Origin: Hofstenia miamia | Taxonomy: Eukaryota; Xenacoelomorpha; Acoela | DNA length: 64,000 nucleotides | Direction of reading: 5' to 3' | Assembly: GCA_004352715.1 (NCBI GenBank) | Contig: SCFE01000048.1 | Coordinates: forward strand, 1,478,686-1,542,685 | Part shown: positions 11,338-21,839 of the stretch, one piece after another | How positions within the stretch are numbered: position 1 is the stretch's first letter | Layout: every line of letters starts with the position of its first letter | Translations under genes and position numbers: made by a program | Notes under the pieces: generated by a model | What the model saw: the letters and a program-made list of their open reading frames with translations, nothing else | What the model was told of the DNA's origin: nothing | The model's database searches: none

Positions 11338-11694
11338 TCAACATAAAAAGGAGGAAATAAAGTGGTTGTAAAAACACCTTATATTCAAAATGGAAACATA
11401 TTGCGCAAAGCTGCTACACCATGTTCATATATTATCAGGCTCAACTCTAGCAGCAAAATTAGAAGGAATTGCCAAGATCGGATAAAAAGCAATCAAAACG
11501 AAGGAAAGTCATGTAACACTTATAAATATGAGGATATCCTTGAAGTGCCATTTGGAGTTGAAACTAGTCAAGCAGAGGATTACAAAGAGCAGAACAGTTT
11601 GAGCGACCCGGAAGAAAGACAAGATGAAAATCAGCCAAGATCTGGAGGAAGTTGGAAGGTCCCGGAACATTATGAAGCTTATCTATCTTATTAA
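11338..11694 (+). pseudogene. gypsy integrase C-terminal region
   Basis: The frame carries VVVKTPYIQ (11362-11390) and SYIIRLNSSSKIRRNCQD (about 11425-11480), which correspond to the chromatin/nucleic-acid-binding C-terminal segment of Ty3/gypsy integrases. A hydrophilic, Glu/Gln/Ser-rich tail ends at 11694. The stretch 11170-11340 upstream reads as the remainder of the core with stops. Confidence 0.65.
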
Positions 11695-11711
11695 AAAATT
11701 TCAGAAGAGGG

Positions 11712-12229
11712 TTCTAAGAAATTGTACATTTGCCCCTGCCCTTGAAGTTTGGTAGTGTCTTTATGTGAGGACGCACTTATGATGGTGCTACTTGTCTTTA
11801 TTGTGTATATATATTTAGGTTCATTTTAATAAACTAACAGAATTGTTATTATTCTTAATACAACACATTTTGAGGTCTATGATGATCCCCAATGAACATT
11901 AAAAAAAATCACAAAGCCTTGTTAACCTTAAAAAGCCTGATGAATGTTTTAAAGAACAAACTGCCTTTCCACATTTACAAAGCATTTTCTCTAAACCAAT
12001 TGCATATTTGAAAATCTTGGTGTATGGGTATGTCTATTGGAGAACATACTTTAATGCAATGTTGAAAATTTCTACAATAATGTATGACTTTATTTAGCCA
12101 CTGAAGGCAAATGCTACAAAAAAATAAAAATATGTCAAGTTTTACAGCAGCAAGGACAGTTACAGGAGATAAAGTAGGAGCAGATGGAAGAGAAGGTGAA
12201 GTTGGAGAAGGGCTCAGCAAAGAGGAAAG
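11712..12229. other. Boundary region between gypsy and RT remnant C
   Basis: This may include a 3' LTR fragment: a short AT-rich region with aataaa-like signals at 11825-11835 follows the candidate polypurine tract. No second LTR copy was found to prove this. 11975-12220 on the minus strand is the degraded 3' end of RT remnant C. Confidence 0.3.
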
Positions 12230-14040
12230 ACATCAAAGATTTCGTGTTGGAGGGTTGAGAGTCAAGATGTAATTGGCAGCAATACAAGCACTATTGAAAA
12301 GAAAGTGAAGAATGCGATGTTTCTTAGGATGAAGAATGGAGAAAGTGACAACATCATCACAGTGCGTGGAGTGGGAATTAGAGAACTTAATGATATCAAA
12401 CGGATGAAGATCCAATTTGCGAGTGAGCAAGCGATTGAACAGAGGAGATCACAAGCCTGGAAGTAGTGCGACAGCGGGAGAGCGCAGAATTTCAGAAGAG
12501 CGTCTTTGTATGGCAAGGGAGAGATCCATTTGAAGGCACGCTTCTGGAAGCGTTCCATAGAGTGGAACAAGAAACGAGAAGCCCACCAACAGGGAGAAGC
12601 GTATAGCAGAATGACGCGAGGAATGGACTTGAACAAAGAGAGTTTCATAGCAGCAGTGGAATTAAAGGGAACATTGCGGAAGAGGGCAAAGAGTGAGGAA
12701 TTAGCTTTGCAGAGGCGTAAGGACACATGACCAGTCCAAATTAAGTTAGCAGCAAGTTGAACTCCAAGATGAGTATAATGAGGAGAAAAGTTTACAGAAA
12801 AGGAAATAGAACATGTATTGGTTGGGCTAAAATCAAGATGGTTAATGGAAGACCAAGTGGCCAAAATCTCAAGATCAGAGGTAATACTGGAGGCAAAAGA
12901 ACAACCAAAGTTGAAAATGGCAGTGTCATCGACGTACAGTAGACAGGATGAGTCGAGGACAGATTGAGGGAGGTTGTTGATAGCAACGAGGAGGAAGAGC
13001 ACAGCAAACACAGAACCTTGAGGTGCACTACTAGGACAAGAGCAGGAGAAGAAATAGACGAGTATATTTTGACACACTGGCGACGATTGAACAGGCAGGA
13101 CTGGGAGAGTTCGATCAAATCAGCATCATAGCCAAATCAGCTTAATTTGTCAAGAAGAATAGAATGAAGGAGCCGATCAAAAGTTTTAGAAATGTCAAGA
13201 AAATAATGCAACCAGGATCTTTACGCTCAGAGTGGAAATAGCAGTTTTCAATCAAAGTGAGCAAGTTAGTGATGGTAGAACGACCCGGAAGTTTACCATG
13301 CTGAGACGAGGAGATGAGGTGACGAATTTTAGGGAACATTTAATGCAAGACAGGGAGCTCAAAGATGATATACAGTCGAGAAAAAATTCTATTGGACAAT
13401 AAGAAGTTACTTGAGAAGAGAGAAGCTGATTGGATTTTAACATTAGGGAGATCCAAGATGCTTTCCACTAAGGTGGAAAACGTTTAGAGGAGCAAATGTA
13501 GGAAAAGATGTGCTTTAAATGGATGGAAAGATTTGAGGAGGTTTGGTAAATTACAAAGGATGAGACGCCATCAAGATAGCAAAGACAAAACAACTTGCAA
13601 GACTTAAGCACGAGGGAAATATCATTGGAGTTGAAGATAATTTCACATATGCGAATCGGCGGGGAGGTGGCAGGTGGACCAGGGCAGAGAGAGACAGAAT
13701 CAGAAAGATTCGAAGTGAAATAGGCATTGAAGAGATCAGTTTTCTCCAGATCTGAATGAGCAGAAAAATGGTTCTATTTCAAGCAGGGGATGTCAGGTTT
13801 GGCATAAAGGGAACGCAAGAAAGAATAATAGTTTTGAAGAGATCCAGATGAAAAGTTGGAAAGCAGAGAGTTTTGTCGAGTTCCATGAAGTTGATGATGT
13901 CTTCTGTGAGAGAAGAGAGTTTCAAAGAATTGGAAGGACCATTCAAAGAGTGTACAGTAAGGATTAAGAAATAGAAAGGGCGACAAGGAGCAAAGGATGA
14001 AATAACTTGGTGAAGGAAGGTGTACCAGTTATCAAATTAA
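12000..14040 (-). mobile_element. Non-LTR retrotransposon remnant C (RT, GC-richer)
   Basis: The minus strand encodes most of a jockey/CR1-type RT across several frames. The N-terminal linker lies at 13990-13500. The KFPRIRHLISSSQHGKLPG-like fingers block is at 13270-13339, and a Phe/Asp-poor palm A block near 13180. The APQGSVFAVLFLLVAINNLP block is at about 12960-13030, and an intact YVDD catalytic box at about 12925-12936. The THLGV...WTGHV connection and the MERFQKRAFKWI block follow near 12500. The 271-codon frame at 12262-13077 is the longest real coding segment of the window. Frames break at 13077, 13140 and 13340. It is clearly richer in G+C than its flanks, which suggests a younger insertion. 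The endonuclease domain is not seen. Confidence 0.8.
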
Positions 14041-15139
14041 AGTGTATTGCTAAGGCTGAGAAAAGATTAACAAGTTTTCTTTAATAATTTCGAATTTTTG
14101 AAAAGGATTCAAATTCTCTCCATACCTAATATTTATATATTTATAAGGTTTTGAGCCCATGCAAACAACAAAATTTTGACTTTTTCTTGATATGTGCAAA
14201 GATATCAATTTAAGCCTTACTGCGCAAAGTCATTGGCCAAAGGCGGATTTAGAGCAAAAATGAAAAAGGAAACTCTCCTCCATCACGTGGTGCTTTCAGA
14301 TTGAGAGTAGCTTTAATAGTTTTTGAAACATAAGCCTCTAAAAAAATTTTTTCAAAAATTCCCATGCCTCTTAAGGTTAAAAAGCTCTACAAATGTTTGA
14401 GCAATAATCAAAAGTTTTATAATGGGAGGAAATCTTCCTTCAAGTGGTATAAGGTTAATGAAAATTTAATGGTTTGTATACAGGTGAAAATATAGTTGTG
14501 GTTAATTATTGTTTTCGGAAGAGATTCCACCAATAGATGCGTCATTAGCAATATCCTAAAATTCTTATATTTAATAATAGACTTTGAGATTACCTGATCC
14601 AAATTTTTAGAACAGAGTCTTCGCAATTACTCAAATGAGACTTAATGATTATGCATTAGTTTTTGAAATTGAATTACTTTCTTTGATATTATTCATGCAA
14701 CAGCTCTTGTAAGTATCCCTTTACATAAACCCTCTTACTTTTAAAAATTTGCTTATGACATATTGACATAGATTATTTGGCATTTAATGCATAATCGAAA
14801 AAATGAGAAATTGTGTAGAAGGTTACATTTGTGCTTATTTAATTTAGCGTCTTTTGATGAAGTACTAGAACATGGTGTATTTATTAATTAGATTAGTAAT
14901 CTTTATCATGCGGTATCTGTTTTACCCTTGACGGATTCGTGACGGAATCGCATGATGCTTTAATGTATTAGCGCTTTCGTCTCTGATTTGCTAGTTTCCC
15001 TCCAAATTCATACGACGTTATTTTATTGTGTCCCCAAGCCGTTATAAGTGGAATTGATTATATTTTGGTAAATTATAAACCGCATATAAGATAGCAGACG
15101 TTTAATGAAATTCCTTCAATTTTTTTGACGTTTCGTGAA
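14041..15139. other. AT-rich sequence upstream of the claudin-like exon
   Basis: No gene or repeat is evident. It would include the promoter and 5' leader of the exon at 15140 if that exon is real, but no TATA box or initiator can be chosen with confidence in such AT-rich sequence. Confidence 0.4.
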
Positions 15140-15353
15140 ATGAATTTTTACCATGTGTGTGCGTTTTTTACCCAGTCGTTAATTATTGGAATTTTGATTT
15201 GCGTTTTGTTTGCCAACACTTGGTATGAATACAGAAATAATATTATCTTGATTGGAGAGATAAACGGAAAAGTGAGCTTGTGGAAGCAGTGCACAGAGTT
15301 CATCAACAAAATTCATAAAAAAGAAGTAAACTGTGTGTCTGTGACTTCTGAAG
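15140..15353 (+). CDS. First exon of a claudin/PMP22-type tetraspan protein (candidate)
   Basis: The ATG at 15140 opens a 71-codon frame ending at a GT donor (gaag|gtaatt, 15354), phase 1. It encodes a short polar start, one hydrophobic helix (about residues 10-27, SLIIGILICVLFA) and an extracellular segment. That segment has Trp, 19 residues, then L-W-x-x-C, 13 residues, and a second Cys. This W...(G)LWxxC...C layout is the first-extracellular-loop signature of the claudin/PMP22/EMP/stargazin superfamily, whose members form cell junctions or act as membrane accessory subunits. Ser replaces the usual Gly before LW, and the Cys spacing is a few residues longer than in vertebrate claudins. An intron after this loop is plausible. 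The other helices are not in this exon. A stop soon after the donor in the read-through frame supports splicing here. Confidence 0.5.
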
Positions 15354-15452
15354 GTAATTTCTTATATTGTTGTATCTATATCGATTACATAAAACGATTT
15401 CAAAAACATAAATTTTAAATTTTAAATAATTTTTATAAAATATTTTATTTCT

Positions 15453-15455
<3 letters not shown>

Positions 15456-15518
<63 letters not shown>
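15456..15518. repeat. (TA)n microsatellite
   Basis: About 31 TA units with one tg interruption, about 100 bases after the donor of the claudin-like exon. Confidence 0.95.
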
Positions 15519-15918
15519 GCAATGCGCATTCAAATCTTGCACATGAACGGGTTCTAGACATTTAAATAATTTTCGTCAATAAAAACAATTTTATTTCAAT
15601 GTAAAACACAGAAGGAATAATTCAATTAAAATGTGAGCAATGGTAAGTCTCCAAGGCAATTGGTTTCAGAATCTATACATTTCCCATCAACTTTTAATAT
15701 TTCCTTTGAAACTCACAATAAAGCCAAAGTCATTAAAAGTGTTTAAAAATTAAAATACGATTGATTGATTTTTTTATCACATCTAAATTTAAACTTTTAT
15801 GATGCAATTTCAATACTGCAATGTATCAGCGTCCACGATGAAATTTAGAACTAAAAATTCAAACGTGAAAGAATCTGTAGAACAAAAATTTTTATGACTA
15901 ATTTCGTTTCAAAAAGCA

Positions 15919-15961
15919 CATATATATATATATATATAATATATATACATGTATATATATA
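15919..15961. repeat. (TA)n microsatellite, interrupted
   Basis: Imperfect TA run with aatata and acatgt interruptions. Confidence 0.9.
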
Positions 15962-16019
15962 TTTTAAATGCATTATGATGGCCTTCATTGCGTATTAGCA
16001 AGAGCTCTCGAGATCATGA

Positions 16020-16161
16020 AAGTAGTCATAATGGAATATGAATAATAATAATAAGAGACAAAAAGCAATTTACTTGCCAAAAAGTTACAGATAAAATTAA
16101 ATATAAACAAATCACAAGCTACAACAATACGAATCACAATATAATAATAATAATAATAATA

Positions 16162-16210
<49 letters not shown>

Positions 16211-17015
16211 GAGTCAAAAGAAATTTTCTTGCAAAAAATTAAAATTATTGAAATGTAAATAAATCAAATAGCTACAAATTGAAATGATAATTATATCAAA
16301 TAATAAATCAAATCCAATCCATAAAGTGTGTTACTGTTTTCTAATGTATATTTTTTTATTAATATAATAATGATAATAATAGTAATAACAAGAGTAAAAT
16401 CAATATATTTAACCTAAAAAGTTAAAATTTTAAAACGCTACAATCTAAATATACATGAATAATATATAATAATAATAATAAATGTAGTTTCTATGTATAT
16501 GCTAAGCTCAGTGTAAGAAATCGCCTGTGTTTAACATGCTTGTGTCTCCAATTGTAATTTGTCGGTGTAAAATATAATAATAATAATAATATATGATAAA
16601 GAGTCAAAGCAATTTATTGCTCAATACATGTATACAAAAAATCTACAAATAATACGTGATACAAATGAAATAAAATATAACAAATAAGTTAGCTACAAAT
16701 TAATGTGTGGCATATATAATAATATAAGTGTTTAAAGTTTGTGTGAATGTTTTTGTAGATGCTCAGTGTTGGATGTATGTTTCGAATGCATGAAGTGTAT
16801 TACCAGTCACCTAATGTATCTTGTTTTATTAGAATAATAATAATAACAACAATAATAATAAGAGTCAAAGTAAATTTATTGCTTAAGTGTATGTAAAAAA
16901 AACTATAAACTAACACATGACAAAAATATTTACAAAACTAATTACATATGCAATATTAATTAAAGGGCAGTTTTAAAAGTAATTTGACCATGCGTTGAGT
17001 TTATTATCTATGCCC

Positions 17016-17067
<52 letters not shown>

Positions 17068-17070
17068 TAT
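16020..17070. repeat. Degenerate array of (AAT)n-headed units
   Basis: At least five times an (AAT)n run is followed by a recognisable core, aagagtcaaag.aa.tt.att.gc. The cores lie near 16050, 16208, 16390, 16588 and 16860, each followed by an A-rich segment with ctacaa. A second shared word (aagtgt.ttac....ctaatgtat..t..tttatta) occurs at 16324 and 16795. Long pure runs lie at 16141-16211 and 17018-17066. Read on the minus strand, a unit ends AATAAATTT..CTTTGACTC followed by (TTATTA)n, which resembles the 3' tail of a non-LTR element or SINE. The spacing of 160-280 bases argues against a simple satellite. Confidence 0.7.
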
Positions 17071-17713
17071 TATAATGTGTACTATTTCAATATAACAACA
17101 ATCTAATTAAGATAATATCAACTTTAAGCAGTATTATTACAAATTTTTTTCATGTCATATATTCTTAAAAATATAAATATGTACTTATGTAATTTTTTAT
17201 GCAATAATATTGTTCGAAAAGTTTTATGTTCGTATATTCTCTGCTATTGAGATCATCATAATTGCATGTAGACAAAACAACTTTTACAGTTGTCAAACTT
17301 TGATGTCTGACAAATTTACAGATCTAACGATGTATACCTGTCTGGTATGATCATGAAGTACTTTGTTGACATTAATCTTTCTTTAAATAATTTAGCAAAT
17401 ATCATAAATAAGATGGAGCAATAATATTATTAAACACAGATATTGCACTCAATGGATCCATCGTTCTCTAGTATCATCTTAGACAAATAACATAATTCTA
17501 GACGCAATGAGGTTTACCTGTCATTTGTTTACTCTATGATTGAAGAGTTTTATGTTGTTATGTGGGGAGAATATTCGATATTTCTAAATAATCTAATTGT
17601 TTTCTGTCATGCATGTATTTTAGTTTAGACACATAATTTTTGAATGACAGGATGTGAAATTCTACATACACGACATGCTACTAGGATGTTAATACAGAAG
17701 TATTATATTTTTA

Positions 17714-17716
<3 letters not shown>

Positions 17717-17752
<36 letters not shown>
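17717..17752. repeat. (TA)n microsatellite
   Basis: About 17 uninterrupted TA units. Confidence 0.95.
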
Positions 17753-17755
<3 letters not shown>

Positions 17756-17877
17756 GATTTCTCGAGACCATTAGGTATAGTGGTCCCCGATTAATCTAAA
17801 TAATTTAAATGAATCTATGACTCAATTAGAGTGACAATTTAATGAAGAAATTGGACTACGAATTTCTGAATACCAGT

Positions 17878-18110
17878 TTTTACTTTTATTTATCCAAGAA
17901 AATAGTCTACTATGGGAATGCGGTATTAGGACCAGAAAATTTCAAAACACAATGTAAACAATTCGCATTACGGGGTTGTATGAAACTATATTTAAGAATA
18001 CCATTTTATAGTCCCATTTAGAACTTGGAAAATTTATATGAATTATTTAATGGTCTATCTGACCTACAAATGAACACGGGTACTGAAAATTAGCACTTAA
18101 GATCGGAATG
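17878..18110 (+). pseudogene. Possible non-LTR RT C-terminal fragment
   Basis: One frame reads SKKIVYYGNAVLG...QCKQFALRGCMKLYLRIPFYSPI, a stop, then NLENLYELFNGLSDLQM. The order Y-G-(N)...K-Q-x-A-L-R-...-P-F-x-(S/T)-P resembles the block after the RT connection domain in jockey/CR1 elements (ERxQKRALRxI...). It has one internal stop and no neighbouring RT motifs, so it would be a small relic. A chance ORF cannot be excluded. Confidence 0.35.
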
Positions 18111-18119
18111 TGCTTTGCG

Positions 18120-19650
18120 ACCCTATTTTCGGAAATCTAACTGTAACTGCAAAAAATAGCAGCGATTACCTATATCACGTATATAAATAATTGTTATATC
18201 TTCTTGATAGTGGCAGCTGCATTAGTAAATGGCATGAATTAGTTATAACTTCAAGTTAGATTCAGGAGTTTGAAAACAGCACTTTTAAAAACTAATTATA
18301 TTTTCACTAAGAGCGTTCTATGAGAATAATAAAATGCATCAATTTGAAAAAGGTGTTAAATCACATTTTAAGAATTCTTTTGATGTCACCAATTTATTTT
18401 ACTTATTTTTAGCAAGAGCTATTTTTAAAAAATTCCCATAAATTAGTATTAAAATAGCCATTTAAAATAACCTGATTTTCTTTTGCACAATGCAAATTAT
18501 GTATTTAGATTATAAAATTTGTTTAGGGTATAATTTGATATTTTACTTTGATTTTTTCAATTGTATTATTATTTTGCACTAGATGGAGTTCTATACTAAA
18601 GCTAAATCTAAAATGGTAGCTTTTATTGTAATGTTAACCTGCACATTTAATTTTTATTTATAGGTTGAATAGAACTATACAGATATAAAAAATTTAGCTT
18701 AATATTTTTCTGTGAAAGTTTCAAGTACAAGGTGCAAAACCGAGGTGAGTACTAAAATGAAACTTTAACAATATACTCTAAAACTGAATGTTCAAAACGA
18801 TATTTTGTGATTGTATTCACAAGTTCTTTCAATTTAGTCAAAAATGTTTTATTATGACATATATTGATCGACTCAATTATTACCCTAATTGTGTATAATT
18901 TTTCTACACATTATTATGATAATTTACCGGAAAACTTTTTAAGGCTATTATTTGCTTTCTGAAAAACTTTTGAACCGCAATGTTTAATAATATAAAATGC
19001 ATTTATTTGATAAGAGTAACCTGTATTAGAATATTGCTATCAAACGATGATATTATTAGGCGTGCTGTATCACGAATTTACAAGTTTCATAATTTGATTG
19101 GATCATATCGTAAAACTAAAGCTAATTATACAAAAAATAGGCAAGTGTTTTATAAAAAAGCATCAAGTTACATGAAAAAATTAGTTATATTTATTATTTA
19201 TTGAAATTCTTTCAGTTTTAATTAATGTTCAAAACAATTCAGTATTGTAACTATATAGGTATCATTAGTTGTCTAAATTACCATTATATTGCAGATTTCA
19301 ATGATTAATTTTGCTTAGAATTATTCTGGTTATTTCCTCGGTTTATGTATTTCTTTGAAGTGTTTCATTCTATAAAGTTCTTCCATGGATCATATCCATT
19401 GATGTTATCAAATACTTTTATGGAATATTTTTCTTAAAATGAGTCCTTTATTAGAATGATTCAAGAAATATATTGTGCCGACAAAAATTAAATAAAATAA
19501 GTCACAATCATTGTTCATCGGATGTTACCACGAGGTATGAAACTCAGTTGAACAATCCTCTTTTAAGTAACCCGACTTGACCTCATCAATTAACTACATT
19601 TCCTAAATCGAGTTCATTCATCAACTTTCTTCCGGATATCATTTCCTATC
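18120..19650. repeat. Diverged repeat copy 2 (sister of 1-1640)
   Basis: This is collinear with 1-1640 in the same orientation, with many small indels and substitutions, so the duplication is old. A plus-strand 74-codon frame (18980-19204) and the corresponding part of copy 1 share a Y-R-x-T-x-x-N-x-x-x-N-x-x-V-F-x-K-K pattern, hinting at a lost coding region. No known domain was identified. Confidence 0.6.
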
Positions 19651-19728
19651 TTAAAGCTCTGTTGTGAGGCGCTCCTACGAATATAAATTACTGGAAGATG
19701 TTGTTTGAAAATTTCCTGCGAGGTACAA

Positions 19729-19943
19729 TTATCGTCGCAGTTTAATTTTAGCATTCATTAAAGCACCAACGAAGCGAGAATATATGCCTATTAATACAGT
19801 TATTATAACTGCTTGCAGAAGTGAAGTTAATGAATATGACCGAAAAATGGACAGACTGAACTTTACCCGAGATTTGGTTGGGTCAACTTTGAGAACTCTG
19901 TACATAGCCATTGGAACGTATATAATTATTTTAAACTTATAAC
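19729..19943 (-). CDS. Candidate terminal exon, unknown membrane protein
   Basis: On the minus strand an acceptor-like sequence (tgtatttttag) precedes a 71-codon frame, entered in phase 1 and closed by TAA at 19729-19731. The encoded segment has a hydrophobic start, a basic stretch (VDPTKSRVKF), one convincing membrane helix (LLQAVIITVLIGIYSRFVGAL) and a short basic tail ending KIKLRR. A possible upstream exon lies at about 20065-20115. I do not recognise the protein. The protein-like composition and the acceptor are the only support. Confidence 0.28.
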
Positions 19944-20794
19944 CTAAAAATACAATTATTTCATATTTTTGCATATATTTCAAAATTTTTTGGAAAATGT
20001 ATTTTACTAAATAAAAAATTGGCAAACTATTAATTGTAAAGCTCTTGTAAACTAAATTCAATACAAGTTCACTGGTTGATTTGCAGACGCACACTGCAAA
20101 CGTCACTTCCATAATGACTTGTGGCCTTGTTCTGCTAGAATTCTCACAATACGGATACTAAATTAAATCAAATCGTTATTACAATAAAAATAAATAGGCC
20201 AGAAGTTCTTTACGGTCTTAGCAAAATTATACTGTCGCAAACCTTTGTGATACAAATATATCCTACACCTTAACAAATGTTTCCAAAAATGACAGATTTG
20301 CAAAATTTATTAAAAGCCAAAGTGTCCATTCATATTTAAAGAATTTTTTGACATTATATATAAATTTTTGAACAAATGTCAAACTCAACGCTTTAGCTAG
20401 AATTCTTCAAGAAATTAAAAATTGAAATGAAAGTTCAGTGGAAATATTAGAAAGATTTTGTTATTTAATATTTCAAAACGTTCTCTTCGTAATTAACTTC
20501 AACTCAGATACTGCTGTGTTATCTCAGACACGATTCTTATTGTGTGTGTATACTAGACGTATTCCAATTTTTTTTGAACTTTAGTGTGGGATGGTGAACA
20601 AACGGTATAAAAATAATTTTAATAGTAAAATTTTTCACTATCTATTAAATTACGTCATGCCCTTCTTCATTTCAATTTTACATAAGAAGGTAAAATAAGC
20701 AGCGTAAAATGCGTCTGTTGTTGTTACCGACAATATAGAATTTTATTACTAAGTTGCTTTAATATTCATATTTTTTAGCTAAACCGGAAATACG

Positions 20795-20835
20795 GCTGTC
20801 CCCACTCCCCTCCCCATCTTATCCTCCCCTTATTA
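20795..20835. other. C-rich/pyrimidine tract
   Basis: The run tccccactcccctcccc and the following cctccccttatta stand out in an otherwise about 70% AT background. No function is evident. Confidence 0.5.
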
Positions 20836-20977
20836 TGTATCCATTTTCAAAATTTGTCTAAGTTTTATGTGAATATTGAAATATAAGTAAATTTTAAATC
20901 CCTTATTTTCAAAATTTTCTGCTACCCATGAAAGAAAAGTGCCCTAAGAAGACTAACACTAGCTGCCATGTGCATGT

Positions 20978-20981
<4 letters not shown>

Positions 20982-21012
<31 letters not shown>
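20982..21012. repeat. (TA)n microsatellite
   Basis: About 15 TA units. Confidence 0.95.
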
Positions 21013-21017
<5 letters not shown>

Positions 21018-21662
21018 AAAAGATATGATTTTATTTTCCATAAACTACAAAATATAATATAAATATAATTGAGCCACAACCCATTGAAATTATTCTAGGA
21101 CTACACCCGTTTTAAAAGTCACGAAATCACAAATTAGGTCTAACTGTTGAAGGGCCAATAAATTAATTTAAAAACTTCTTACAACCACACATATTATTGG
21201 TAGATTTATGGCTTAATGGACATGAATCTTAAAATACACTGTATTATGATTATTGTTGAGAAATTTATCTCTAAAAGAGCGTATTGCTTTTAATTCAGTA
21301 TCAAGAGCAATTGATGAAATGATATTATAAAGGCACTCGAAAACATCCTAAACAAAGTATACGCATGGATTTTCACTGGATTCAACTGCCTGGGAGAATT
21401 GCATACCTCATACATAAATTTGCCAGCAAAACTTTGCTTCAATGTTACTCTTAGTATAATTTTCTATTGCTAGAAAATTGGCCTCAACTTCAGTAAGTTT
21501 GTGATTATCGCCAATACTTGGGCTTCTGGTTGGTTTTAAATCAAAGTTTTGATACTAACATCTATCTAGAGCTTTATAGCTTTATAGTGTTTTATTCAAA
21601 AGCAAAATAATGCTTAAAATGTTATTGGAACTTAGACTTTGTTGGTATGTTGAGGTTTCTAG

Positions 21663-21826
21663 GTAATTTAGATGGACATAAAGCTTCGTGTCCGGGCATT
21701 GGTCTACATTCTGCGCTCATGTCCATCTCTAATCACACCTATTACATATTTCCATGCGTTTGCATTGTTTTAAATTGTCTGGTTTTAATGATGGCTGTTG
21801 GAAATTTAGTTCAATACAAGAAATCG
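21663..21826 (+). CDS. Possible internal exon with a membrane helix
   Basis: The acceptor tgaggtttctag (ending 21662) precedes a 164-base segment entered in phase 1, matching the phase-1 donor of the exon at 15140. It ends in phase 0 at a GT (aaatcg|gtattt). It encodes about 54 residues with a polar Cys-containing start and a hydrophobic helix (YIFPCVCIVLNCLVLMMAV), then QYKK. It could be the second transmembrane exon of the claudin-like gene 6.3 kb upstream. An in-frame alternative acceptor lies at 21670-21671. The assignment rests only on phase, strand and hydrophobicity. Confidence 0.28.
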
Positions 21827-21839
21827 GTATTTTAATATT

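Larger units (their letters stand above)
9820..11710 (+). mobile_element. Ty3/gypsy LTR retrotransposon pol remnant
   Basis: Fragments of pol follow in canonical Ty3/gypsy order: end of RT palm/thumb, RNase H, H2C2 zinc finger, integrase core, then the integrase C-terminal region. The reading frame is broken by stops (for example near 9910 and 10192), an internal deletion and at least one frameshift. The upstream gag, protease and most of RT are not seen. A purine run (agaagaggg, 11703-11711) just after the last coding block could be the polypurine tract. I could not delimit an LTR on either side. Confidence 0.8.

Noticed and set aside
12506-12942. Two plus-strand ORFs (74 and 61 codons)
   Set aside because: Antisense shadows of the RT remnant C coding strand.
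15303-15542. 79-codon minus-strand ORF
   Set aside because: It is the antisense of the claudin-like exon end plus translated (TA)n.
16141-17066. CRISPR-like array
   Set aside because: The repeated parts are (AAT)n microsatellite and degenerate cores at irregular spacing in a eukaryotic genome; no uniform repeat-spacer pattern.
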